A stretch of DNA of 34,743 nucleotides. Origin: an uncultured Clostridia bacterium. GTDB taxonomy: Bacteria > Bacillota > Clostridia > Christensenellales > DTU072. Made by a program: the position numbers and the translations under genes. This document shows, in pieces, positions 7,501 to 14,350 of this stretch (its first letter is position 1; every line of letters begins with the position of its first letter). The stretch covers positions 1 through 34,743 of the forward strand of contig CALVYG010000015.1 in assembly GCA_944372095.1 (NCBI GenBank), in the 5' to 3' direction. The notes under the pieces were generated by a model, which was not told the origin of the DNA, made no database searches, and saw only the letters and a program-made list of their open reading frames with translations.

Positions 7501-8202
7501 CAGAAAATGGTTTACTTCCAAATCCTTGATTCTGGTTTTGATTTCTCCCGCCCTTATCGCTACCGTTGCCTGCTGTTCGAGCGGTTCCATTCTTTCTTCG
7601 TATCCGCGCAGCCTTTCTCCCGTAAGGTCGAGATTTACCTGCGTCTTTTCCAGACTCTTCATCGCTTCCGCTCTGCTCGCTTTATACTTCGATATCCCTG
7701 CCGCTTCTTCGAATATCTGCCGTCTGTCCTCAGGCTTTGCAGTAAGAAACGAATCTATTTTCCCTTGGCCTATTACAGAATATCCGTCTTTTCCTATTCC
7801 CGTATCTCTTAACAGGTTTATCAGATTTTTTAATTTATCTTTCTGTCCGTTTATGTAATATTCGCTTTCTCCGGTTCGCCACATCTTTCTCGTTATCACC
7901 ACTTCGTCGGCGTCCTTTGCCAGCGTTCTGTCGGTATTGTCAAACGATAACGATACTTCGCAGTACCCCATAGGCTTACGCGTGCTTGTGCCTTTGAATA
8001 TTACCTGGTCCATTTTGTTGCCCTTTCCCGTTCTCAGGTCGGACGCTCTCTGTTCTCCCAATACCCATCTTATCGCGTCGCTTACGTTGCTTTTTCCGCA
8101 TCCGTTCGGTCCCACTATACACGTTACTCCGTCGTTAAAATTCAGGCATAATTTGTCTGCAAACGATTTGAATCCGTATACCTCTATTCTTTTGAGGTGC
8201 AT
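4600..8202 (-). CDS. smc: Chromosome segregation ATPase SMC
   Basis: SMC dimers, with ScpA and ScpB, load on and compact the chromosome. The 1200-residue length is normal. The N-terminal head starts MHLKRIEVYGFKSF and has the Walker A GPNGCGKS (31-38). Two long coiled coils flank the hinge at roughly 510-650, where the glycine-rich YRGGRGTF segment lies. The C-terminal head has the LLSGGERALTA signature and the Walker B FCILDEVDAPLDD. The start is supported by GGAGG 5 nt upstream. It is the first gene after a strong promoter and is followed by ftsY. scpA and scpB are not in the window. Several long open frames antisense to the coiled coils are shadows of its biased codons. Confidence 0.98.
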   Translation of the reverse strand: MHLKRIEVYGFKSFADKLCLNFNDGVTCIVGPNGCGKSNVSDAIRWVLGEQRASDLRTGKGNKMDQVIFKGTSTRKPMGYCEVSLSFDNTDRTLAKDADEVVITRKMWRTGESEYYINGQKDKLKNLINLLRDTGIGKDGYSVIGQGKIDSFLTAKPEDRRQIFEEAAGISKYKASRAEAMKSLEKTQVNLDLTGERLRGYEERMEPLEQQATVAIRAGEIKTRIKDLEVNHFLYVTEHSETESKKLEEKLSAASAALTAAKKEQDETNREYEEVSDKLKKLDDEFKVVYERMMKLTDSSITKNSEQKRLKESIEQAEEFIAEKEKETDDKQKIIEANNLTKKGYTEEYQQVTYEYLQAKAEEEKLIREYEEADERVKEKRTKIDITNSIIFEAMDESISMTGDVAQLKAEKISLEKTVAESKEELAEKKKELGEIHRKLKAEDENIAALEKDREEKKAAKAEIEINYNKKYLAKRNAEDKLAEIRDTITQKKTWITYQESSKSNFSNYDQAVKFLMTCGDGNVTSKICGVLGQLITVSPKYALAVEIGLGNNINNMVTRNQQDTSYLIEYLNRYRGGRGTFLPLTAMRPRPLESVFDDALEENGCYGVAADLVKCDREYRPAIEVLLGRVVVVEDKPTAIRMAEKYRNAFRIVTLTGENYAVSGAVTGGKTQNTGNRMLSLEAEITEYKKKVEELERTRKILVDELNTIDGEIKEMEKTTSVIDNLIFKLDKNVSSAEQSKQYTVLEQAKINSEIEKLTARIEECEREIAAKGIRLAAEEEKMGTQTDKRTSANDMLAQMNEEVIELEKERQKANARRTEIITKVKNLENRSKELTSGINMLEKEIARLGTEILNSVSLVKMRSSELARNRAELERLVLENTDNEQLQKEKEKRDAITEEKGKLTVRQSILYGSMQACADKVNEANERKARAETMIENLKKEIDTAREKVKEEYGLDYETACEMKIEGYSDTAGVQEIKNLKKELTKLGDVNEMAISDLAALKEEYSQLKLHYDDVVKAKDMLCDTIKDLTVKMETNFTESFAKIKENFAAVFSEMFDGGKGRLDLDLDYGESVLDAGIIIEAEPPGKKLQNIDLLSGGERALTAIAIIFAIIKLNPVPFCILDEVDAPLDDSNSSVYAKYLRKFSRNTQFIIVSHRKPTMELANELYGITMQEKGVSKVFSVKLSEALEIAEKVNNEG

Positions 8203-8232
8203 ACTTCCCTCCGTCTAAAAAATACTCCTTTT

Positions 8233-8261
8233 ATTATACAAAATTATTTTTTTTTTGTAAA
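8233..8261 (-). promoter_or_regulatory. Sigma-A promoter of smc-ftsY
   Basis: On the minus strand TTTACA (8261-8256), a 17-nt spacer containing a run of A, and TATAAT (8238-8233). Transcription would start about 25 nt before the smc ATG, leaving room for its GGAGG site. Confidence 0.82.
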
Positions 8262-8439
8262 GCAAATAACCCTTCTATCTGATATCGTCTTTACTATTTG
8301 TCTTATTTTATTCGATTTTCTTTCGTTTATCCCATAAAAACGACATTTTTCTTCTTCGTTTCTCTTTTTTTTACCTCTTTTAAATTTTTTTCAATTTTGG
8401 GGGAAATTCCGTTATTTTTCACTTATTGATTTTCTGTTA
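8262..8439. other. AT-rich intergenic stretch without a recognised gene
   Basis: Between the smc promoter and the terminator at 8440 there is low-complexity T-rich sequence on the plus strand. The only local structure is AATTT-TGGGGG-AAATT (8394-8409), which on the minus strand shows a CCCCC loop on a 5-bp AT stem. No promoter or terminator accompanies it, and I see no coding frame. Confidence 0.5.
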
Positions 8440-8476
8440 AAATTAAAAAATCGGTGCCTTTTTTGAAAAGACACCG
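8440..8476 (-). terminator. Terminator of the nadD-rsfS operon
   Basis: Read on the minus strand, CGGTG and CTTTT pair with AAAAG and CACCG across one mismatch. The hairpin is followed by ATTTTTTAATTTT. It lies 35 nt downstream of the zinc-ribbon gene. Confidence 0.85.
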
Positions 8477-8510
8477 TCATATGATTTTGTTTCTTTTTTT
8501 GCTTTAACTA

Positions 8511-9026
8511 TTATAATTTATATCCGCACTTATCGCAGAATTTGCTTTCGTTGTCAAGCACCTCGCCGCAGGAAGGGCATACTTTTTTCAGCTTCGCTCC
8601 GCATTCCTGGCAAAAGTTACTGTCGTTTGCGTTTTCCGTTCCGCACTCGGGGCATTTTATTTTTTCTTCCCCTTTTACCGCGCTCATCGCCGCTCCCGCT
8701 ATCGACGTTACCGCGGGAGTAATCTCTTCCCCGACTTCGTTTATTATCGGTACGCTCTCGTTTTTGACATATCGCGCTATCTCTTTTCTGAATCCCATCG
8801 CCGTCACCATTCCTCCGAATCCCAACATCGGAAATCCTACTATCAGACACCAGAAAAGTTGCGGCTGATTAAATGTCGATATGTTTTTTATAAAATCGAC
8901 AAATCCCGTTATAACAAACGCCGCGCCTGCCGCCAATAACGTTATCCCTATTATTTTCAGTTTCTTCTTCGTTCTTTCGTGCTTCTCTGCATTTGTCTTT
9001 TCTTTTACGTTATTATTGTTTTCCAT
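8511..9026 (-). CDS. Membrane protein with C-terminal double zinc ribbon
   Basis: A 171-residue protein. An N-terminal charged stretch is followed by two predicted membrane helices (about 23-42 and 57-78), a linker, and two zinc ribbons at the C-terminus. Their Cys pairs are C125/C128 with C139/C142 and C150/C153 with C164/C167. Such ribbons with CPECG or CxxCG knuckles are common at the ends of small membrane proteins; the function here is unknown. The gene overlaps rsfS by 14 nt and has GAGG before ATG, so it is translated from the nadD-rsfS mRNA. It is the last gene before the terminator. Confidence 0.85.
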   Translation of the reverse strand: MENNNNVKEKTNAEKHERTKKKLKIIGITLLAAGAAFVITGFVDFIKNISTFNQPQLFWCLIVGFPMLGFGGMVTAMGFRKEIARYVKNESVPIINEVGEEITPAVTSIAGAAMSAVKGEEKIKCPECGTENANDSNFCQECGAKLKKVCPSCGEVLDNESKFCDKCGYKL

Positions 9027-9375
9027 CGTCTGCCTCTATCTTTGTTATATTGTCTCCGTTTTCCCATAATTGTTCAAGCGCAAAATATCCGCGCATCTCT
9101 TTATTGAATATATGCACTATCACGCTCGCGTAGTCTATTACTATCCATCTGCCTTCCCGTACTCCCTCTTTTCTGATTGCGTATATCCCTCTCTTTTCCG
9201 CCTCTTCTTCGATAAATTCGCTCAGCGTTCTGACGTGCGTATTGTTTCTTCCGGTCATTATTATCATATAATCCGCTATCTCCGTTTGCTTTGCTACGTC
9301 GATAACCGTTAAATCTTCTACCTTCTTTTCTTTCAGTATTTCCAATAATGTATCTTTAAGTTCCTGCGGGTTCAT
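9013..9375 (-). CDS. rsfS: Ribosomal silencing factor RsfS
   Basis: RsfS binds uL14 on the large subunit and blocks subunit joining, lowering translation in starvation. The 120-residue protein fits the DUF143/Iojap family: DLTVIDVAKQTEIADYMIIMTGRNNTH is replaced here by its recognisable parts (TEIADYMII, TGRNNTHVR), followed by EGVREGRWIVIDYASVIVHI and a C-terminal FALEQLW. AAGGAG stands 5 nt before the ATG. It follows the nadD-yqeK gene by 23 nt, the same order as nadD-yqeK-yqeL in Bacillus. Confidence 0.95.
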   Translation of the reverse strand: MNPQELKDTLLEILKEKKVEDLTVIDVAKQTEIADYMIIMTGRNNTHVRTLSEFIEEEAEKRGIYAIRKEGVREGRWIVIDYASVIVHIFNKEMRGYFALEQLWENGDNITKIEADDGKQ

Positions 9376-9398
9376 CTTTTCTCCTTAATTTTTTATTA

Positions 9399-10496
9399 TT
9401 ATCCTTGATTATAGTATCTTACACATTCTTTCGTCAACCCGTATACGGGATTTCCTTTCTCTTCTATAAATTTTAACGATTTTTTCACGCAGCTTAAAAA
9501 TCCTTTGTCAAAATCGTTTTCAGTTTCCTTTCTCAGTTCTTCCGCTCCGGGATAATTTCTGCCTTCTTCAAGCATATCGGCACAGTATATCAGTTTTTCA
9601 AGCTTGCTCATTCCCGCTCTTCCCGTGGTGTGATATTCTATCGCCGCCAGTATTTCTTCATCGCTTATTCCGTATTCGTTCTGCGCAATCTCTCTTCCCA
9701 CAAACTGATGTTCTACCGCTTGCGGTATTCCTTCCGTTCCTCTTCGGATATGTTTTGCGCAATCGTGTAACAACGCCGCTGTAAATACTTTCCCGTAGTC
9801 AAGACCGAGTTTTACGTTCAATTTCATTGCATAGTATACGGTCCTTTTGCAATGTTCAAACGTCTTTTCGGGTATATTCGATTTAAGTTTCTCTATAAGC
9901 TCCCTTCTTTCCGAATATAAACCCCTTTTTATTATTATATCGTATACTTCTTTTTCCAGTTCTTCCGGTATTTCTCCGAGTTCGAGTTCCGCTTTAAGCA
10001 TCGAACCGCTTACGCATTTCCCTATGTATGACAACACACTAATCTCTGCGCCGTAATTTTCTCTCGCGAAATTTACCGCTTCTCCTGTTTCTCCCGTGTG
10101 TTCCCTTGTAACAACCGCTATTTTCATCGTTTTTGCAACGTCCTGCGGTCTTACCCAACTGTGAAAATTTATTATGCTGTCTCCGCCGATAATGAAGTAC
10201 GATTCGTCCGATTTATATTTATTTTTCAGAAGAGGCAGTATTTCCGCCGTCGGGTTAACATTTTTTCCCCTGTCTTTTTCTATATCGTCTATAACCACGT
10301 ATCCGAGGTTTTTCGTCGCCGCCTCAACCATTTCCCTGCGCGCTTCGTACGGTGCGGTACACGTTTTATGTGGCGGCAGATAACTCGGATATACTATTAC
10401 TTTGTCCAAGCCCAATTCTTTTTTCGCGCTTTCTATTATATGTTTATGCTCGGCGTGAAACGGGTCGAACGCTCCGCCGTAATATCCGATTTTCAT
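9399..10496 (-). CDS. nadD-yqeK: NadD-YqeK fusion: nicotinate-nucleotide adenylyltransferase plus HD-domain phosphohydrolase
   Basis: The N-terminal half (1 to about 195) is NadD, which adenylates nicotinate mononucleotide in NAD synthesis. It has GGAFDPFH (7-14) with H14/H17, GGDS at 104-107 and SGS at 163-165, although the usual Arg after that motif is replaced. The C-terminal half (about 197-365) is YqeK, an HD-type symmetrical Ap4A hydrolase: H215, HD at 244-245, H263, H289 and D307. In Bacillus these are two adjacent genes; here a single frame carries both. The ATG is fixed by the NadD N-terminus. There is no spaced ribosome binding site, and the -10 box ends 6 nt upstream, so the mRNA may be leaderless. 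Confidence 0.95.
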   Translation of the reverse strand: MKIGYYGGAFDPFHAEHKHIIESAKKELGLDKVIVYPSYLPPHKTCTAPYEARREMVEAATKNLGYVVIDDIEKDRGKNVNPTAEILPLLKNKYKSDESYFIIGGDSIINFHSWVRPQDVAKTMKIAVVTREHTGETGEAVNFARENYGAEISVLSYIGKCVSGSMLKAELELGEIPEELEKEVYDIIIKRGLYSERRELIEKLKSNIPEKTFEHCKRTVYYAMKLNVKLGLDYGKVFTAALLHDCAKHIRRGTEGIPQAVEHQFVGREIAQNEYGISDEEILAAIEYHTTGRAGMSKLEKLIYCADMLEEGRNYPGAEELRKETENDFDKGFLSCVKKSLKFIEEKGNPVYGLTKECVRYYNQG

Positions 10497-10502
10497 ACCT
10501 TT

Positions 10503-10531
10503 ATTATACAGTTTATCTTCCTCTCGCGCAA
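10503..10531 (-). promoter_or_regulatory. Promoter of nadD-yqeK, close to the start codon
   Basis: On the minus strand TATAAT (10508-10503) is preceded at 17 nt by TTGCGC, a partial -35 box. Only AAAGGT separates the -10 box from the ATG at 10496, so transcription should begin at or next to the start codon. Confidence 0.65.
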
Positions 10532-10574
10532 GTACGTAAGTCTATTTCATACTTTTTATGGCAATAATATTCGT

Positions 10575-11315
10575 ATGTCCAAACTTGACGCTTTTCTCCT
10601 TTATTCTTTAAGCGCGCTCTTTGTCACCGCGGCTGTCAATTCCTTTGTTAAAAACATCGCCGCATCTATCTTTATTTCCTTTCTTATTATTGTCCTTTTC
10701 CGTACTGTCTTTTTACATTTCTTCGTAAGAAAACGCAATAAATCGGTTATCTCCGTTTCTGAAATGGAAACGGAATTGTCCATTATGGCAGGTGAACAGC
10801 TCGATTATTTCTTTTCCGTCGTTCCTTCCGCTTTTTCTCCGCAAAAATGCGAATGCGGTTTTACTTATAACGAGAAAAACAGATTGGTTTTTGTCGCGCC
10901 CAATTATAAATTTTCTCCGTCCTCTCCAGACGACGTCGCTAAATTTTACCGCGCCGCGAAAAAAATCAAAGCCGATTCCGTTACCGTTCTCGGAAGATTC
11001 CCTTCGCGTAACGTTCTTGTTTTTGCGGCAAGCCTCGATATCCTTTTCAAATTTATGCCGTCTAAAAAACTTCATAAATTCCTGCTTTCTCAAAACGCTC
11101 TTATGCCTAAACGCAGAAAAATAAAAAACCCGAAAAAACTTGCTCTGAAATCGGTTTTTTCGGGTATATTCACTAAACAACGTGCAAAATTTTTCTTGTT
11201 AAGCGGATTGTCTTTGTCTGTTTTCGCTTTTTTCGGCGTTATGCAGGCATATTATTTCGTTATGTGCGCGATTTGTATTATTTGCGCAATCGTTTGTCTG
11301 CTCAGAAAAACTTAA
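10575..11315 (+). CDS. Hypothetical membrane protein
   Basis: A 246-residue protein of unrecognised family. Two predicted membrane helices lie at the N-terminus (about 5-22 and 28-50) and two at the C-terminus (about 198-218 and 223-242). Between them is a soluble domain of some 140 residues with ECGFTYNEKN, KKIKADSVTVLGRF and NVLVFAAS segments. Lys/Arg-rich stretches flank the second helix pair. The long open frame upstream runs antisense through nadD; I choose ATG 10575, the first Met outside nadD. There is no clear ribosome binding site. Its 3' end overlaps yhbY convergently by 4 nt. It sits on the opposite strand between two genes that are neighbours in Bacillus. Confidence 0.75.
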   Translation: MSKLDAFLLYSLSALFVTAAVNSFVKNIAASIFISFLIIVLFRTVFLHFFVRKRNKSVISVSEMETELSIMAGEQLDYFFSVVPSAFSPQKCECGFTYNEKNRLVFVAPNYKFSPSSPDDVAKFYRAAKKIKADSVTVLGRFPSRNVLVFAASLDILFKFMPSKKLHKFLLSQNALMPKRRKIKNPKKLALKSVFSGIFTKQRAKFFLLSGLSLSVFAFFGVMQAYYFVMCAICIICAIVCLLRKT

Positions 11316-11605
11316 ATTTCTATATGCTTTATATCCTTTCTGTCGCTCTTTCTGTATATGACGATTTTGCTTCCGACGCAGCTTACGGGGTCCGCTCCGA
11401 GCGACGCGCATAATTCCTCCACTATTTCTTTCGCCTCTATATCGCTGTTTCTCAGTACGCTTATCTTTATCAGTTCCCTCGCTTCCAATACGTCTCCCAG
11501 CTCTTTTAACAACGTTTCCGTAACTCCGTTCTTGCCTATCTGAAACACGGGTTCGAGTCCTTGCCCGATTCCGCTGAGCGTTTTCCTTTCTTTCGACGTC
11601 AACAT
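11312..11605 (-). CDS. yqeI: YhbY-family RNA-binding protein (CRM domain; YqeI)
   Basis: CRM-domain proteins of this type bind pre-50S ribosomal particles. The 97-residue protein starts MLTSKERKTLSGIGQGLEPV and has the GKNGVTE loop (24-30), LKELGDVLEARELIK and LVCVGSKI-like SCVGSKIVIYRKS, which matches the family along its full length. The ATG follows AGGAGAGG. It begins only about 20 nt after the 6S RNA terminator and could be expressed by readthrough. In Bacillus it is directly upstream of nadD; here a plus-strand gene intervenes. Confidence 0.95.
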   Translation of the reverse strand: MLTSKERKTLSGIGQGLEPVFQIGKNGVTETLLKELGDVLEARELIKISVLRNSDIEAKEIVEELCASLGADPVSCVGSKIVIYRKSDRKDIKHIEI

Positions 11606-11624
11606 TTATTCCTCTCCTACATAC

Positions 11625-11648
11625 AAAAGGTCGGGGCGTTCCCCGACC
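11625..11648 (-). terminator. Terminator of the 6S RNA gene
   Basis: GGTCGGGG / CCCCGACC is a perfect 8-bp stem with a 4-nt loop, followed on the minus strand by TTTTGTATG. It closes the 6S transcript just before yqeI. Confidence 0.85.
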
Positions 11649-11830
11649 ACCGAATATGCCGTAGCAACAAGATTGTTAAAACCCGCGAGTGCAGGTGGGC
11701 AATCTGCCTTGACCATCAATCTTCCCCTGGCCGCTTTCGCGGGGGGCATGACATCGGCCAACGGACGCGAAATCCCTTTTATTTAAGTTGCGGTTCCAAA
11801 TGAGCCTTGCTGCCACGAACATCTCAGTTC
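11649..11830 (-). ncRNA. ssrS: 6S RNA
   Basis: 6S RNA mimics an open promoter and sequesters the sigma-A (sigma-70) RNA polymerase in stationary phase. Read on the minus strand, the 5' end ACTGAGATGTTCG and the 3' part GCTACGGCATATTCGGT resemble the ends of E. coli 6S RNA (CTGAGATGTTCG and GGCGGCATCTCGG), and they pair with each other: ACTGA/TTCGGT and AGCAA/TTGCT. Total length including the terminator is about 200 nt, right for 6S. A consensus promoter precedes it and no coding frame occupies it. SRP RNA was considered, but its GGAAG / GAGCA apical motif is absent. Confidence 0.78.
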
Positions 11831-11836
11831 ATTTAT

Positions 11837-11865
11837 ATTATGACACCTTACTCTTTTCTTGTCAA
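11837..11865 (-). promoter_or_regulatory. Sigma-A promoter of the 6S RNA gene
   Basis: On the minus strand TTGACA (11865-11860), a 17-nt spacer and CATAAT (11842-11837). The predicted start lies near 11830, at the first base of the closing stem of the RNA. Confidence 0.85.
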
Positions 11866-11994
11866 TACTCTTTAAGCTTTTATTTGTTTTCAAGCAACGC
11901 TTTTTTCTTCATTTGCGTAAGTTTGGCTTTCCTGTTCGCCTTTTTCGGTTGCCGCTTCCATCATTATTTTTTATTTTTTTTATTCTTAAATTTT

Positions 11995-12022
11995 ACAAAA
12001 AAAAGCGCCGCTTTTGCGGCGC
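11995..12022 (-). terminator. Terminator of the xpt-nup operon
   Basis: GCGCCGC-AAAA-GCGGCGC is followed on the minus strand by eight T. It lies 25 nt after the last permease gene. Confidence 0.9.
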
Positions 12023-12046
12023 CGTCATTCTCGTTTTCTTTCTGCT

Positions 12047-13006
12047 TTACCGTTCTTCCCTGAAATAATTTACTCCAAGCGACGTAGGCGGCTGCGTTTC
12101 TTTTTTGTTGAAGAATGATATTACTATCAATACGAACGCCGTTACCGCATACGGTATTATTTTCATTATTTCCTTTTCCGCAAATCCCAATCCCGTAGTA
12201 TATGACGGAAGTATATATAAAAATCCGAATACTATCGACCCTAATATTCCTATTCCCGGTCTCCATAAAGAGAATATAACCAATGCCACGGCAAGCCAGC
12301 CCATCGCGTCGATTACTCCGGGTTCGATACTTCCTCTCGTACAGTCAAGATAATAAAACGCTCCGCCTATTCCCGCTATCGCCGCGCCCAATACGCAGGA
12401 TACGTATTTATACTTTTTTACGTTTATTCCCGCGGCGTCCGCGGCACCGGGATTTTCTCCCACCGCAGTAAGTGACAGTCCCGTTCTCGTTCTTCTAAGC
12501 ACTACCGCAGCTATTACGGCTATTATTATAGCTACGTATACCAACGTTCCGTGTGACAGGAATATCTGACTGAACCAATCGTTTCCTACTTCTCCGAACA
12601 TAGATTCGGTAAACAGCAAACTCACTTTGAAAAACGTTATTCCGTCCTTGCCTATCGAAGTACTCCAAAATCCCAGAACTCCCGCTCCGAACGTCGTTAT
12701 CACCAATCCCGTAACGTTCTGATTACATCTGAGGGATATCGTAAAAAATCCGTATAAAAGTCCCATCATTCCGCCGAACAGCATCGCAAATATTATTGCG
12801 CTGAGTATTACTCCGAATGCGCTGACATTCGTTCCGTCTCCGTACGCAAGATTTGCTCCCATACATCCGCCGATTGCTCCGAAACACATTATTCCGGGTA
12901 TACCCAGGTTAAGATGTCCCGATTTTTCTATTATCGTTTCTCCGGTTGAACCGTATAAAAATACCATTCCGACTCTTATCGCTTCTTTTATTAAAGTCAC
13001 TACCAT
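12047..13006 (-). CDS. nupQ: ABC nucleoside transporter permease (NupQ/YufQ type)
   Basis: A 319-residue integral membrane protein of the BPD_transp_2 family (RbsC-like), one of two permeases of a BMP-type importer. N-terminal hydrophobic segments carry ESGHLNLGIPGIM-like ESGHLNLGIPG and GANLAYG. The conserved cytoplasmic loop RTRTGLSLTAVGENPGAADAAGI is present in parts (TGLSLTAVGENP, AAGINV), and about eight membrane segments can be counted. It is the last gene of the operon, 18 nt after nupP. By analogy with Bacillus NupNOPQ the substrate would be a purine nucleoside; the xpt neighbour supports purines. Confidence 0.92.
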   Translation of the reverse strand: MVVTLIKEAIRVGMVFLYGSTGETIIEKSGHLNLGIPGIMCFGAIGGCMGANLAYGDGTNVSAFGVILSAIIFAMLFGGMMGLLYGFFTISLRCNQNVTGLVITTFGAGVLGFWSTSIGKDGITFFKVSLLFTESMFGEVGNDWFSQIFLSHGTLVYVAIIIAVIAAVVLRRTRTGLSLTAVGENPGAADAAGINVKKYKYVSCVLGAAIAGIGGAFYYLDCTRGSIEPGVIDAMGWLAVALVIFSLWRPGIGILGSIVFGFLYILPSYTTGLGFAEKEIMKIIPYAVTAFVLIVISFFNKKETQPPTSLGVNYFREER

Positions 13007-13024
13007 TTCAGTCTTTCTCCTTTT

Positions 13025-14350
13025 CTACTTCTCAACCTTTATCGTTTCCGTTTCGCTTTCTTCCGACGGTATTGCCGTAATTCCTTCGCCGTTTTCTCTT
13101 TCTTCTTTCTCTTCGTTTTCGGTTACGGTTTCTTTTTTATTCCCGTCGGTATTTTCATCCGTAATTTCTGCCGCTTCAACTTCTGTTTGTTCTTTATTGT
13201 CTTTTTTCACGCTTTTTTCCTTATTCGGTTTCATTTTTTCGAAAACTTTTATGACAGGCATAAAAAATTCTCTTATTTTTTCTCCGTTTCTGAACTTTAC
13301 CTGATAATTTATAAAGAACTCGGACGCAATTATGATAAACAGGAATATGCCGCAGATTATGTCGGGGAAAGAACTTCCCAACCTTCCGAGGTTGCCTACC
13401 TGCACCGCTCCCCTTGAAAAGAATACGTATATAAACGACGCAAGCGCTATACCGAGCGGATTAAAATGTCCGAGCCAGGATATCATTACTCCGGTAAATC
13501 CTCTCCCGCCTACCGTTGAAGAACTCCCTATTCCGTGGTTTGTCGCGCTTACAAGTAAAAATCCCGCTATGCCGCACAGCACTCCGCATAGTATCAGCGT
13601 TCTGATTATTACTTTTTTAGTATTTATTCCTATGTACCTTGCCGTATTTTCGCTTTCTCCTACCACCGTAAGTTCATATCCGTGTTTGGTGTATTTCAGA
13701 TATACTCCCATTATTGCGGTTATAATTATTACTACTATTATTTTAAGGATAAATTCGTTTCCGCCTATTTCTCCGATTACTCCTTCGCTGAAAGTAAGAC
13801 CTCCCGTTCCCATAGGGTCAACTTTCTTTATAAAATAATTTACTATGCATACTGCTATATAGTTCATCATAAGCGTTAACAGCGTTTCGTTGGTGTTCCA
13901 TTTCGCTTTGAACAATGCCGGTATCACCGCCCATACTATTCCGAATGCTATCGAAAGAACAAGAGACGTTATTATCGTTGCGGCGTCGGAATACTCTCCG
14001 CCCATTTGAGATATTATTACCGCACACCCGAGCGCTCCCATCAATACCTGGCCTTCTCCGCCTATGTTCCAGAATTTCATCTTAAAACACGGCGTTACCG
14101 CAAGCGCTATCAGCAATATTATAGCCGTTTCGTGCAGCAGGTTCCATATCCTTCTCTCCGTTCCGAATATGCCTTTGAAAAAATTGGTGAAAAAGAATCC
14201 CATACTTCTTCCCGATAATATCGTCGACACTATCGCGCATACAAGTATAGATAACAAAAACGCTCCTATCCTTATTCCCCACGCTTGTTTCTGATTAACC
14301 TCTACACGTTTTACCAGATGTATTATCGGTTCGTGTGTCTTTTTATTCAT
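13025..14350 (-). CDS. nupP: ABC nucleoside transporter permease (NupP/YufP type)
   Basis: A 441-residue permease, partner of NupQ. It has a first helix near 25-45, GGEGQVLMGALG, the EAA-like cytoplasmic loop with KHGYELTVVGES and ARYIGI, and several further membrane segments up to about residue 345. The last 80 or so residues form an unusual hydrophilic tail very rich in Glu, Lys and Thr, which most family members lack. Its start overlaps the end of the ATPase gene by 8 nt, suggesting translational coupling. Confidence 0.92.
   Translation of the reverse strand: MNKKTHEPIIHLVKRVEVNQKQAWGIRIGAFLLSILVCAIVSTILSGRSMGFFFTNFFKGIFGTERRIWNLLHETAIILLIALAVTPCFKMKFWNIGGEGQVLMGALGCAVIISQMGGEYSDAATIITSLVLSIAFGIVWAVIPALFKAKWNTNETLLTLMMNYIAVCIVNYFIKKVDPMGTGGLTFSEGVIGEIGGNEFILKIIVVIIITAIMGVYLKYTKHGYELTVVGESENTARYIGINTKKVIIRTLILCGVLCGIAGFLLVSATNHGIGSSSTVGGRGFTGVMISWLGHFNPLGIALASFIYVFFSRGAVQVGNLGRLGSSFPDIICGIFLFIIIASEFFINYQVKFRNGEKIREFFMPVIKVFEKMKPNKEKSVKKDNKEQTEVEAAEITDENTDGNKKETVTENEEKEERENGEGITAIPSEESETETIKVEK

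Noticed and set aside
5348..7858. Several long plus-strand open frames (up to about 290 codons) inside smc
   Set aside because: They are antisense to the smc coiled-coil coding region, have no ribosome binding sites and give Phe/Ser/Arg-rich proteins typical of reversed Glu/Lys codons.
8394..8409. AATTT-CCCCC-AAATT hairpin on the minus strand resembling the C-loop small RNAs
   Set aside because: No promoter before it and no terminator after it, and it lacks the shared block apart from the C run; probably chance.
11629..11830. SRP RNA as an alternative to 6S RNA
   Set aside because: The conserved apical GGAAG / GAGCA elements of SRP RNA are absent, whereas the 6S-like paired ends are present.
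11788..12068. Plus-strand frames of 69-91 codons between the 6S gene and nupQ
   Set aside because: Phe-rich translation of T-rich intergenic DNA that runs through the 6S promoter and a terminator; no ribosome binding site.
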